Virus record (IMG/VR): IMGVR_UViG_3300042368_000874
Coordinates: 1-21,614 of that record
DNA: 21,614 nt
From: a virus
Reading direction: 5' to 3' (one strand)
The position numbers and the translations under genes were made by a program. Positions 6,144 through 13,483 of the stretch are shown piece after piece; the first letter of the stretch is position 1; every line of letters begins with the position of its first letter. The notes below the pieces were generated by a model, which searched no databases, was not told where the DNA came from, and worked only from the letters and a program-made list of their open reading frames with translations.

Positions 6144-7869
6144 GTTGATCGACCCACCCTTTTTCGATGGCGTCAGGGTTGCGGCGGCGAAAGACGGCCT
6201 TGCCGCGCTCGTTGGCCTCTGGGTTTTGCTGGCGCATATAAACCTCGTCCGAGGCCGCGCCCGTAAACGCGGGGTGATCGTGGAAAAATTTGATGTGGCG
6301 AGCGTCTTTGACTACCCCGTCCCGATAAGCCCGAAAGCTGAACTCCGTGTCGCTCCAGTAGCCGTCGAACTCTGGGCACAGCAACCACTCGCGGCCAAGC
6401 CACCAGCGCCAGTTGTAACACATGATGGTCATCAGCGGATCGGTCGGCCCACGGAATCCGTCCGAAACGTGCAGCACGGTGGGCGCGTCCATGTGCGGCT
6501 GCATAGCCTGGACAATCTGCTCGTCCCATCCGTGGGGCGGATAAACATCCGACTGCGCCATGATGAAGATCCGCGCACCCGATGCCGTAGCTGCGCGGGC
6601 GGCGGCGTTGTAGTTCGCCACGGCGCTACTGTGGCCCTCTGGAACAGCGGGCGCTAATCCGTGCGGGTAATGCTTCAACTGCTCGACAATCTCTTCGTCC
6701 GACTCGCAGATGCCGAAATAGTAGGCCACGCGCTCCGGGTGCGCGGCACGGCTTAACCACAAATCACGCACTTCAATGTCCTTGGCTCCCCTGCCCGCTG
6801 GATGCCCCACGGCAATGCGGGGCTTTAGCCTCTTAAGCCATTCTTTGCGGAGGCGCTCCGCTTCCTTGGTGTGGCCTGCTTTGGCGAGGGCCAGCGTCTT
6901 TAGGTCATGCGCCCGCCACCCGTAGAGCGAAGCATCATGCGTCCAGCTTGGTTCGTCTGGCATGGGCTGCGCTTCCATCGCGTTCGCGTAGGCCAGCGCC
7001 TTGTCGGCCTTGCCGCGAGCCAGATGCAGTTTCGCAAGCTCGGCGTATCCTTCCCGGCGCTGCGGCATGAGGCGAACAGCTTCCAGTAAAGGGCGCTCGG
7101 CCTCGTCCACATCCTTGAGCCAGCGGCCTATGGTTTGGTAGGCAACGAACTTTTCCTCGTTGCCCAGATCGTCGCGCCCGGTAGCGATGAGCGCGGCGTG
7201 CATCGCGGTCGGAATGTCCTGCTGAATCTCGCACTCTCTAAACAAAAACCACCATTCCCGCCCCGTGCGTTCTTCGGGCGGTATGCTCTCCAAGATATTG
7301 CGGTTCCGGGTGACGCTGCCGCGCTTGTTGTTTTCGGGCATATGCATGACTTGCATTTCCGAGCACCATGAGTTTTCCGTGCCTTCGTGCGTCTCGATGT
7401 CCTCGTGGACGGCATTGATCCAGCGTTTGTAGGCACTGGCTTTGACCAACCGAACGCGGCGGGCGTAGCTGCCGTTGGCGTTGGTGATGTAGGGCGAGAA
7501 AATAGCGCCCCCTTCCATCGGATGCCCCTCGCGTATCATCCGCAGGACTTCCGCGCCCGTAGGGGTCAGCAAATCGTCGCAATCGGCCCACATGAGCCAA
7601 TCCGTGCCTTCGGGCGCGAGGGCAAAGGTCTGGTTGCGGGCGGCGGCAAAGTTATCGACGTGGGGCCAATCCTTGCCAGCCTCGCCGTTGTGGTATTCGC
7701 CCACGATGCAGCCACGGGCTTTGGCGATGTCCAGCGTGGCGTCGGGCGGCTGGTTGCCACAGGCGCGGACTACGGAAACAGAATCAACGTGCGGCTGAAA
7801 GCTGTTGAGAAAGCGGGTGATGTTTTCCGCTTCGTTGCCGCAAATGATGCCGAGATGAATTTTCGCCAC
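6139..7869 (-). CDS. Two-domain glycosyltransferase with TPR-like middle
   Basis: A 576-residue protein starting with GTG. Residues 1 to about 200 form a GT2-type GT-A domain: MAKIHLGIICGNEAENITRF opening, DxD motif in WADCDDL (about 95-100), and the acceptor-side WINAVHE (150-156). Residues about 210-345 look like helical TPR repeats (EGYAELAKLHLARGKADKAL). Residues about 375-576 form a second GT-A-like unit, with IFIMAQSDVYPPHGW and YWSDTEFSFRAYRDG. Such enzymes transfer a sugar from a nucleotide donor, in the host cytoplasm. Lying between the capsid and connector genes, it may glycosylate virion proteins or host surface glycans; that is inference. It follows a strong terminator-like hairpin, so it may be expressed less than the capsid gene. 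Confidence 0.82.
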   Translation of the reverse strand: MAKIHLGIICGNEAENITRFLNSFQPHVDSVSVVRACGNQPPDATLDIAKARGCIVGEYHNGEAGKDWPHVDNFAAARNQTFALAPEGTDWLMWADCDDLLTPTGAEVLRMIREGHPMEGGAIFSPYITNANGSYARRVRLVKASAYKRWINAVHEDIETHEGTENSWCSEMQVMHMPENNKRGSVTRNRNILESIPPEERTGREWWFLFRECEIQQDIPTAMHAALIATGRDDLGNEEKFVAYQTIGRWLKDVDEAERPLLEAVRLMPQRREGYAELAKLHLARGKADKALAYANAMEAQPMPDEPSWTHDASLYGWRAHDLKTLALAKAGHTKEAERLRKEWLKRLKPRIAVGHPAGRGAKDIEVRDLWLSRAAHPERVAYYFGICESDEEIVEQLKHYPHGLAPAVPEGHSSAVANYNAAARAATASGARIFIMAQSDVYPPHGWDEQIVQAMQPHMDAPTVLHVSDGFRGPTDPLMTIMCYNWRWWLGREWLLCPEFDGYWSDTEFSFRAYRDGVVKDARHIKFFHDHPAFTGAASDEVYMRQQNPEANERGKAVFRRRNPDAIEKGWVDQL

Positions 7870-7876
7870 TGACTAC

Positions 7877-7912
7877 AAAAAGGAAGGGCCACGGCGAGTG
7901 GAACCGTGACCC
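7877..7912 (-). terminator. Rho-independent terminator-like hairpin after the capsid gene
   Basis: In the minus-strand transcript, GGGUCACGG (7912-7904) pairs with CCGUGGCCC (7894-7886) around a 9-nt loop: nine pairs including one G-U. The stem is followed by TTCC and then a run of five T (7881-7877). It lies between the capsid gene and the GTG start of the glycosyltransferase, so it could reduce read-through into the neck and tail genes. Confidence 0.7.
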
Positions 7913-7934
7913 CTGCTCGTAAGAGCAAATGAAA

Positions 7935-7964
7935 CTCCCGCCGCGTCCACTCACACGGCGGGAG
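7935..7964 (-). terminator. GC-rich hairpin directly downstream of the capsid gene
   Basis: A perfect 9-bp stem, CTCCCGCCG / CGGCGGGAG, around a 12-nt loop, 14 nt after the capsid stop codon. In the transcript it is followed by UUUCAUUU, a weak U-rich tail. A smaller 5-bp hairpin (7914-7927) sits between it and the next terminator-like stem. It may be a terminator or a 3' end that stabilises capsid mRNA. Confidence 0.6.
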
Positions 7965-7978
7965 ATGAACACACAGGA

Positions 7979-8830
7979 TTAGATGACCAGCGCCATCGTG
8001 TTGCTGGTGAGGCCGGGGGCCGCGCCGAACATAAGCTCGATGGAAGCGTTGACCTGACGGTTGTTGGTCGAACCCCACACGTTCCAGTAGACCGAGAGGC
8101 CCAACTGATCGAGGGTGACAACTTGGTCGCTGATCTGGAACTGCGAGGAAACCGCAGGGTCGATCATCGGCTTGGCCGAGGCAACGCACACCGCTTCGCG
8201 TGAGCAGGCGAAGCCGTCGAGGCCCGTGACCGCACCGCTGAAGCTGTTCGCGTAGTAGATGCCCTGATCGAAACCATAAGCACCGTTTTGGAGCGGCAGG
8301 AAGTCGGCGTTGGTCGGGATGAGCGCCGAGTAGATCGACGGAGTAACGACCAAGCCCTTGCTGGTGGATTTGCTGATCGCGCTCCACAGCGAGGCCAGAT
8401 GGCCGCTGCCCGGAGTGATCGTGGTCGTGGTGACAGTCGCCGCGCCGAAGTTGACCGTGGTCACGGGCGTAATGGCGATGCTCCAGAGCTTGTCGGCCAG
8501 AGCGTCCACGTTGATCTTGATGAGGTTCTCAAGGCGATGGCCGAGGGCGAGGTCGCTCTGGCTGATGCCGAAGAACTGAGCCACATGATCCAAGGTGACG
8601 GTGGCTTTGCCAACGGTCACATCGGAACCGGGTTCAAAATTGGTCGGGTTAACAGCGGTGGCGCTGGTTGCCGAAACGATGGGCACCTGAATGGTGTCCT
8701 TTGCTTTCTTAACTTCATTGCTGAAGTCAGTGGTGAAAAGGCGCAGAGGAGCGAGGCGGTTAGCCAAGACTGTCTGAACCTGTTGCGAGATGGTGGCGAC
8801 CACCAGCCCGGAATCGAATACGTTAGCCAT
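7979..8830 (-). CDS. Major capsid protein
   Basis: A 283-residue protein directly after the protease/scaffold gene. It has the feel of HK97-fold coat proteins of the P22-like type: an N-terminal helix (ISQQVQTVLANRLAPLRL), a strand region (DTIQVPIVS), then FEPGSDVTVGKATVTLDHVAQFFGIS with a long helix LENLIKINVDALADKLWSIA, a Thr-rich segment, and a C-terminal beta region. The neighbours (portal, protease, scaffold upstream; connectors downstream) place it firmly. There is no N-terminal delta-domain; scaffold function is supplied by the upstream gene. The leader is A/C-rich with no Shine-Dalgarno sequence (separate entry), and hairpins close the transcript. Confidence 0.85.
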   Translation of the reverse strand: MANVFDSGLVVATISQQVQTVLANRLAPLRLFTTDFSNEVKKAKDTIQVPIVSATSATAVNPTNFEPGSDVTVGKATVTLDHVAQFFGISQSDLALGHRLENLIKINVDALADKLWSIAITPVTTVNFGAATVTTTTITPGSGHLASLWSAISKSTSKGLVVTPSIYSALIPTNADFLPLQNGAYGFDQGIYYANSFSGAVTGLDGFACSREAVCVASAKPMIDPAVSSQFQISDQVVTLDQLGLSVYWNVWGSTNNRQVNASIELMFGAAPGLTSNTMALVI

Positions 8831-8874
8831 ATCTTTGGTTGATTAGGTTGGGTTTGTTGGTTGTTGGGTTTTCC
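8831..8874 (-). promoter_or_regulatory. A/C-rich leader of the capsid gene without a Shine-Dalgarno sequence
   Basis: The 44 nt between the protease stop and the capsid ATG read almost entirely as A and C on the coding strand, with CAAC/AACC repeats (for example CCCAACAACCAACAAACCC). I count only three G and three T. It has no purine-rich ribosome-binding site and can hardly fold, so it would be an open, unstructured landing zone for ribosomes on what should be the most translated gene. Confidence 0.6.
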
Positions 8875-9327
8875 TTAGCTGGTGGCTTTGGAAAGTGAGG
8901 CGCGAGCGGCCCAGATGGCTTTCTTGTGCTCGGCGTAAAGTTTGTTACTGACCGCGAAGTCCTTGGCCTCAACTGCGGCCATCCACTGCGCCACGGGGTC
9001 GGACTCTTCGGACTTGGCAACCGGGGCGACTGTTGCGGCGGAAACGCCTGCGGACTTCTCCAGCGCGGCGAAAGCGTCTTTGACTTTGGAAAGCTCGGCC
9101 TCGGCAGCTTCGGCGCGGGCGATGGCTTCGGCCTTCTCGGCTTCCAGCGCGGCGAGCTTTTCGGCGGAATCGTCGGCCTTGGCTTCGGGCGCAGCCTCTT
9201 CGGCGGCGGGATCTTCGGTGATTTCGGGCGCAACGGCCTCGACGGTGACGGGCGCTTCCTCAACGGCGACTTCGACCGCAGGCGCGGCGACTTCGGTTTC
9301 GGTGGCGACGGAGTTGGATTCGTCCAT
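8875..9327 (-). CDS. Nested scaffold protein from an internal in-frame start (candidate)
   Basis: An ATG at codon 199 of the protease gene (MDESNSVATETEVAAPAVEV) would yield a 150-residue protein made only of the scaffold domain. It is preceded, with a 14-nt spacer, by TTTGACA and GCAAGGCGC, the same arrangement as at true gene starts in this region. Lambda Nu3 is made in the same way from inside gene C. The position exactly at the domain boundary and the upstream motif are the support; expression is inferred. Confidence 0.55.
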   Translation of the reverse strand: MDESNSVATETEVAAPAVEVAVEEAPVTVEAVAPEITEDPAAEEAAPEAKADDSAEKLAALEAEKAEAIARAEAAEAELSKVKDAFAALEKSAGVSAATVAPVAKSEESDPVAQWMAAVEAKDFAVSNKLYAEHKKAIWAARASLSKATS

Positions 9328-9921
9328 GCGCCTTGCAAAAGTGTCAAACCTGTGGCGCAAATCCTTGGCGCTGGCGGCGGCAGGAATGCCGTCCTCGATG
9401 GCGTCCACAAAGCCGAGCGCGGTGGCTTCCAGCGCCGTCAGCCATGTCTCTTCGTCCATGAGTCGGCTGATCTCTTCGGCGGGCATCCCGCTCTTGCGCT
9501 GATACCCGCGCACCAGCGTGGACTTCATGGTGTCGAGCAAGTCGGCTTGCTTGCGGAGATCGTCAGCCTCGCCAGCGGCGAGCGTCCACGGGTTGTGGAT
9601 CATGAGCAGCGCGTTTTCGCTCATGTAAGTCGGCTTGCCCGACATGGCGATGTAGCTCGCCATCGAAGCCGCGAGGCCGTCGATGTGGACAGTGACGCCG
9701 CCTTCGTGGCGGTTTAGCGCGTTGGCGATGGCACTTCCGTCAATGATCTCTCCACCGGGGGAGTTGATGCGGACATGAACGTGCTGGCCTTTGTATTCGC
9801 GCAGTTCTGCGATGAACTCTTTTGCGCCGATGCCGAACGCACCGATTTCGTCGTAGATAGAAAGCTCAACCTCGCCGCTCTTGTCGGAAGAGTTTTTAAA
9901 CGCATACCACTTCTGGGTCAT
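8875..9921 (-). CDS. Head maturation protease (ClpP-type) fused to scaffold
   Basis: A 348-residue protein. Residues 1 to about 180 are a ClpP/S14-type serine protease: HVRINSPGGEIIDG (49-62), catalytic Ser86 in GLAASMASY, catalytic His109 in LLMIHNPW, and the family's ETWLTALEATALGFVD (158-173). Residues about 199-348 are a low-complexity Ala/Glu/Val domain ending in a coiled coil (EKLAALEAEKAEAIARAEAA) and a basic tail, as in phage scaffolds. Established role for such fusions: the scaffold directs procapsid assembly, then the protease digests it and trims the capsid protein. ATG at 9921 follows a TTTGACA element by 13 nt. The GAGGG before it is only 4 nt away. Confidence 0.9.
   Translation of the reverse strand: MTQKWYAFKNSSDKSGEVELSIYDEIGAFGIGAKEFIAELREYKGQHVHVRINSPGGEIIDGSAIANALNRHEGGVTVHIDGLAASMASYIAMSGKPTYMSENALLMIHNPWTLAAGEADDLRKQADLLDTMKSTLVRGYQRKSGMPAEEISRLMDEETWLTALEATALGFVDAIEDGIPAAASAKDLRHRFDTFARRMDESNSVATETEVAAPAVEVAVEEAPVTVEAVAPEITEDPAAEEAAPEAKADDSAEKLAALEAEKAEAIARAEAAEAELSKVKDAFAALEKSAGVSAATVAPVAKSEESDPVAQWMAAVEAKDFAVSNKLYAEHKKAIWAARASLSKATS
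9342..9348 (-). promoter_or_regulatory. TTTGACA element before the internal scaffold start
   Basis: TTTGACA, 14 nt before the in-frame ATG at 9327 within the protease gene; GCAAGGCGC precedes the ATG. Confidence 0.55.
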
Positions 9922-9934
9922 GCACCCTCGCGGG

Positions 9935-9941
9935 TGTCAAA
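9935..9941 (-). promoter_or_regulatory. TTTGACA element before the protease gene
   Basis: TTTGACA, 13 nt before the ATG at 9921. Its TGA is the portal stop codon. Confidence 0.55.
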
Positions 9942-11451
9942 CGTCGGCAGGCGGCACTTCTACTTGCGAGGGTTGTTCGGCATATTCCTCTGTCTCGTTG
10001 TGAACCATCGGCGTTGGTGATCCCGGCGCGGGCGGGAATACGTCCGTGACGCTCAACCCTGCGGCCTCGCACTTTTCCTTGCGGCGAACAGCGGCAGCAA
10101 TCGCCGCATCTTCTTCGGCCTCTTCGTCCAGCCCGTGCATCTCGGCAAAGCGGCGGGTGGACATTGCGCCTGTGCGGACAATCTCCAAGAGCGCCTTGGT
10201 GTCGCGGCCAAAGTCCACCGTGGCGCGGGCTGGCGGAATGAAATCCACTCTCCACCAATCGTCACGCAGCGGCAGACGCCCCGCTTGGATCTCCGACCAG
10301 ACCCAATACTTCCAGAAGCGGCGGCAAAACTGATTGATGAGCCATTCCTGCAATTCGGAGAAAAAGACCTGTGCATCGGCCAGCACATAGCGGGTATTGG
10401 CCCCGCCGATCCCGGCCACCGACCACAGCATTTCGGGCGATACGCCGATGCCCCAAGAGATATCGCGGGCAAGGAAGTCGAGGAACGCTTGGAAGTTGCT
10501 GCCGGGGTGCTCGTTCTTGAACTGCTGCAACTTGCTTCCGGGCGGCAACTGCACCACGCCCGATTGCGAGTAGAGCTTGTCGAGCGTCACACTTCCCGTG
10601 GAGGCATCCTGCTTTTTGAGCGCGGCCCCCATGCCGATCTGCATGGCATCGGGCGACTCGATGATGAATGCGGGCTGGCTTGCCAGCTTGAACGTCTGCT
10701 TGGTGAAGCTGACGATATCGGCCATGTCGTGCAGATGCAGGGCAGCGCGAGCCAGCCATGACGGACTGCGTGTGTAGCCAATGCGGACGGGGCGGCGGAA
10801 GTGCAGGATGTCATCGGCAGAGACATCGGTGAAACGCTGCGCGTCGGCGCTGCCAAGGATGCGGTATTGAGTCGGCCTGCCGTAGCGATCCGTCCGCACG
10901 CCGTCTTGCCATTCGTCCTGCGCCAGCGGGGTTGAGGCATTGCCCACTTGCTCGGCCCCCATAAACCGAACCAGAGCGCGCCCGCTCTCGCTTTTGATGA
11001 ACTGCCCGAAAAAGTCGCCGTCGATAGCAACGTGGCGGATGATGAAGCTCTGCGCTTCGTAGAAATTGACCTGACCGCCCGCGTCGAAACCAAACGCTTC
11101 GCGGCCTACCGAATCCTCAAAAAGTTCTTCCGCCTGTTTGTTCCACGCATCGTCCGAGGTGCGAGCGGCGGGGATGATGCCCGTGCCGCAGACATAGCGC
11201 GCCACGCCATCCACGGCGCGGGCGGCAAGGCCCACGTTGTTGTAGAGCCAGCGCGCCTTCCGCATGATGTTGACCCGCGTGCCGTTGGTAAGCTCGTTGC
11301 GCGGCTCCACCGTGGGCATATAGATGAACGTCCTGCCCGGCTGATAAAGTTCGCCCGCCTCATAGGCTGCATTTTTGGCATCGGGCTTGCGCGGCCTGCC
11401 TGCTCCGGGGCGCGCTCCGCCGCGCTTTGATTTCGTTTGAATTTCCGCCAC
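9937..11451 (-). CDS. Portal protein (lambda gpB-like)
   Basis: A 504-residue protein beginning at GTG 11451, with a Lys/Arg/Gly-rich N-terminal tail (SKRGGARPGAGRPRKPDAK). It continues with portal-type segments: RKARWLYNNVGLAARAVDGVARYVCGTGI-like helices (given here as positions about 64-92), HVAIDGDFFGQFI, ILHFRRPVRIGYTRSPSWLA, then the crown/stem region with QWLINQF-like helices. This pattern matches the lambda-family portal (Phage_portal_2), which forms the dodecameric DNA entry ring and docks the terminase and the gpW-like protein. It sits between the gpW-like gene and the protease, as in lambda. A TTTGACA element lies 13 nt before the start; no clear Shine-Dalgarno sequence. Confidence 0.9.
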   Translation of the reverse strand: MAEIQTKSKRGGARPGAGRPRKPDAKNAAYEAGELYQPGRTFIYMPTVEPRNELTNGTRVNIMRKARWLYNNVGLAARAVDGVARYVCGTGIIPAARTSDDAWNKQAEELFEDSVGREAFGFDAGGQVNFYEAQSFIIRHVAIDGDFFGQFIKSESGRALVRFMGAEQVGNASTPLAQDEWQDGVRTDRYGRPTQYRILGSADAQRFTDVSADDILHFRRPVRIGYTRSPSWLARAALHLHDMADIVSFTKQTFKLASQPAFIIESPDAMQIGMGAALKKQDASTGSVTLDKLYSQSGVVQLPPGSKLQQFKNEHPGSNFQAFLDFLARDISWGIGVSPEMLWSVAGIGGANTRYVLADAQVFFSELQEWLINQFCRRFWKYWVWSEIQAGRLPLRDDWWRVDFIPPARATVDFGRDTKALLEIVRTGAMSTRRFAEMHGLDEEAEEDAAIAAAVRRKEKCEAAGLSVTDVFPPAPGSPTPMVHNETEEYAEQPSQVEVPPADV

Positions 11452-11464
11452 GCCTGCGGCGGTC

Positions 11465-11471
11465 TGTCAAA
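11465..11471 (-). promoter_or_regulatory. TTTGACA element before the portal gene
   Basis: TTTGACA, 13 nt before the GTG at 11451, directly after the stop codon of the gpW-like gene; CGCAGGC touches the start. Confidence 0.55.
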
Positions 11472-11765
11472 TCACAGGCGCACGGGCGCTTCCGACCAAT
11501 CGGCGTAAACCATGCCCGCGCTGCGGACTTTCGTGGGCTCGGCAGACGGGGCGAGATCTTCGATCAAGTCTTCGACCAGATTCAGAATGTCGGCCTTGCT
11601 GTAACGCTTGGCCTGGCCGCTCGTGCTGCCACCCTCAAAGCCCGTCGAGGTGATGACCACTTCGCTTTCTGCCGAGGCAAACAGCGCGGTTGCCATCGTC
11701 TGCAATTCGGAAAGCGTCTTGGTGCGCTTCAAGAATTTGCGGATGCCAGCAAGCTCGGAGGTCAT
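11472..11765 (-). CDS. Head-tail joining protein, gpW-like
   Basis: A 97-residue protein between terminase and portal genes, the place of lambda W (68 residues). It starts with a helix (SELAGIRKFLKRTKTLSELQTM), has a short beta section (SEVVITSTGFEGG), and then a helix introduced by RYSKADILNLVEDLIEDL, similar in layout to gpW, in which a beta hairpin lies between two helices. gpW-type proteins fill the portal channel after packaging and prepare tail joining. ATG overlaps the terminase stop as ATGA, and a TTTGACA element lies 14 nt upstream, inside the terminase gene. The extra length at the C-terminus is unexplained. Confidence 0.7.
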   Translation of the reverse strand: MTSELAGIRKFLKRTKTLSELQTMATALFASAESEVVITSTGFEGGSTSGQAKRYSKADILNLVEDLIEDLAPSAEPTKVRSAGMVYADWSEAPVRL

Positions 11766-13483
11766 GCTTGGGCGTCGGCTGTCAAAGGTTGTGGTTGCGC
11801 CTCAAAGTGCTGCCGCATGACCCACCACGTCACCAAATGCAGCTTCGTGCAATCGCCGTAGTGGTCGCCCGCCACCTTCTTCCAGACTCGGCCTTTGGTC
11901 TTCTCGCTCTCGATGATCTTCTGCCCCATGTGCCCAAGCAAAAAGTCTTCACCCGTGTCGGACGGGAAATGCAAAAGCGGCGGCGATTTTTTGGCGATGC
12001 GCTCGATGTAAAGCGCCACCTTGGCCGAAAAGTCCACATAGCGGTAAAGCACCAGCGTCGGGTAATCCTTCAAGTGCGACGCGTCCCATGTGCCTGCCTG
12101 TGCCGCCGATCCCTTGGACGGAAAGAACACGCCACCCGAACGGGCGCACGTTGCATAGACGCGCTCGGTGAAGTCGCCCGAATCGACCAGCCCGCATTGG
12201 ATGCGGATTGGTTCTTCGCGTCCCTCGACGCGCCATTCCATGCGCGCCACGAGCGGGATCAAGTCCTCGATGGCAAAAGTTGTGCCGTAGTCGATCACAT
12301 AAGACTCGCCGCCTTCCGTCCACGCTTGCACGCTCCAGTGCGTTTGCATTTGTCCGGGGTCAGCACAAAGCGTGACCAGCGCGGGCTCGACGGGCATCTG
12401 GCCGCGCTTGTAAGTCGCATCACGCATCGCCACCACAGCATCGTCGCTAACGTGCGCCGTGCGGTCTTCCCATCGCTGCGCCATGCGCTTTTGCAGGAAT
12501 TGCTTGCGCGGCTCGCGGTCGCCGCGCTGCCAAGCCTCTTCGGCCCTGACCCACTCGGACGCCAACTTTGACCACGGCACCCACCACACCGTGAGCGCGT
12601 TGTAGTTGAACGCCAACCGCCCGGTCATGCCGTCAGCCACTTGGATGTATTGCCCCGTGGCGCAAAGTTGTCGGCGTTGCTCCGCGTTGTCTTCAAAGCG
12701 CGCATCGCACCCGGCGCAGACCATGTGCGTGGTGGCCGCGAGTCTGTCCCAATCCATTGACCCGTCCTTTTTGCGTTCCCGCTCAAAGCGCACCATCTCA
12801 AAGCGCCACGGTTGGCGACGTTGGCAATGCGGACACTCCCATTGCCATTGCCATTGCTCGCAAAGGTCTTGGGCCGCGTGGAAATCGTCGCCTTCTTCGC
12901 CGCCCTGGCTGACCAGCACCACCCGGCTATTCCATCGGTCGTGCGTGCGGCGGCGGAACTCCTCGACCATGCCGTGCTTCCAGCGCCACACCTCGTCACC
13001 GATACACCAGCGGATCGACTTTTCTTGGAGGTTGCTGATGTTAGCCCCGCCGATGAAGAGCGGCATATGGGGGAAAAGGATCTCGGTCTTTCGTTTTGCG
13101 TGGCGGTCTTTGGGGAATAGCCGCGCCACGGGTTCGGTGGCGTTGAAGACGGGAGCCAACCGCGTCTCGGCCCACTCTTTAGATAGCTCGTCCGTCTGCC
13201 CCGCAAAGAGGGACGGCCCCGGCGCTTGCGATACCACCCACGCCAGAAGGCACTCAAAGAGCGTGGTCTTGCCCGATCCGACCGGGGCGCAAATCACCAC
13301 CTCGTCATTGGTGTCTTTGGCGATCTCTTCCAGCGGCGCGTTTAGCCAAGGCGCGGTATCCCTGCGGAAGCGCGGGTTGCGCGCCGAGTGCGGAAGCTCC
13401 ACGTTGGCCTCAATCCAGTCAATGATGCCAAACTGCCTTTCGGGCGCGATCCGCTCTTGGAATATCTCATCGCTAATAATCAT
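11762..13483 (-). CDS. Terminase large subunit (GpA family)
   Basis: A 573-residue packaging motor. The N-terminal ATPase has Walker A APVGSGKTT (66-74), Walker B ending GDE (162-164) and coupling motif VLVSQGG (about 189-195). Two CxxC pairs, CPHC (217-220) and CAGC (256-259), may form a zinc-binding insert. The C-terminal RNase H-like nuclease shows acidic residues in LCADPG (Asp375), LVDSGD (Asp434) and GDHYGD (about 539-544). Layout matches the GpA branch (lambda gpA, 641 residues), which cuts concatemers and drives DNA into the procapsid through the portal. ATG overlaps the small subunit stop as ATGA. A hexanucleotide repeat encodes QWQWQW just before CPHC. Confidence 0.95.
   Translation of the reverse strand: MIISDEIFQERIAPERQFGIIDWIEANVELPHSARNPRFRRDTAPWLNAPLEEIAKDTNDEVVICAPVGSGKTTLFECLLAWVVSQAPGPSLFAGQTDELSKEWAETRLAPVFNATEPVARLFPKDRHAKRKTEILFPHMPLFIGGANISNLQEKSIRWCIGDEVWRWKHGMVEEFRRRTHDRWNSRVVLVSQGGEEGDDFHAAQDLCEQWQWQWECPHCQRRQPWRFEMVRFERERKKDGSMDWDRLAATTHMVCAGCDARFEDNAEQRRQLCATGQYIQVADGMTGRLAFNYNALTVWWVPWSKLASEWVRAEEAWQRGDREPRKQFLQKRMAQRWEDRTAHVSDDAVVAMRDATYKRGQMPVEPALVTLCADPGQMQTHWSVQAWTEGGESYVIDYGTTFAIEDLIPLVARMEWRVEGREEPIRIQCGLVDSGDFTERVYATCARSGGVFFPSKGSAAQAGTWDASHLKDYPTLVLYRYVDFSAKVALYIERIAKKSPPLLHFPSDTGEDFLLGHMGQKIIESEKTKGRVWKKVAGDHYGDCTKLHLVTWWVMRQHFEAQPQPLTADAQA
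11780..11786 (-). promoter_or_regulatory. TTTGACA element before the gpW-like gene
   Basis: TTTGACA, 14 nt before the ATG at 11765, within the last codons of the terminase large subunit; CCCAAGC touches the start. Confidence 0.55.
12839..12856 (-). repeat. Hexanucleotide tandem repeat in terminase
   Basis: Three copies of CAATGG on the coding strand, encoding alternating Gln and Trp just before the CPHC zinc pair. Confidence 0.7.

Noticed and set aside
5374-11786. TTTGACA copies as sigma-70 promoter -35 boxes (TTGACA)
   Set aside because: At about 17 bp downstream none of the copies I checked has a TATAAT-like -10, and the sites lie only 13-20 nt before start codons, leaving no room for a transcribed leader.
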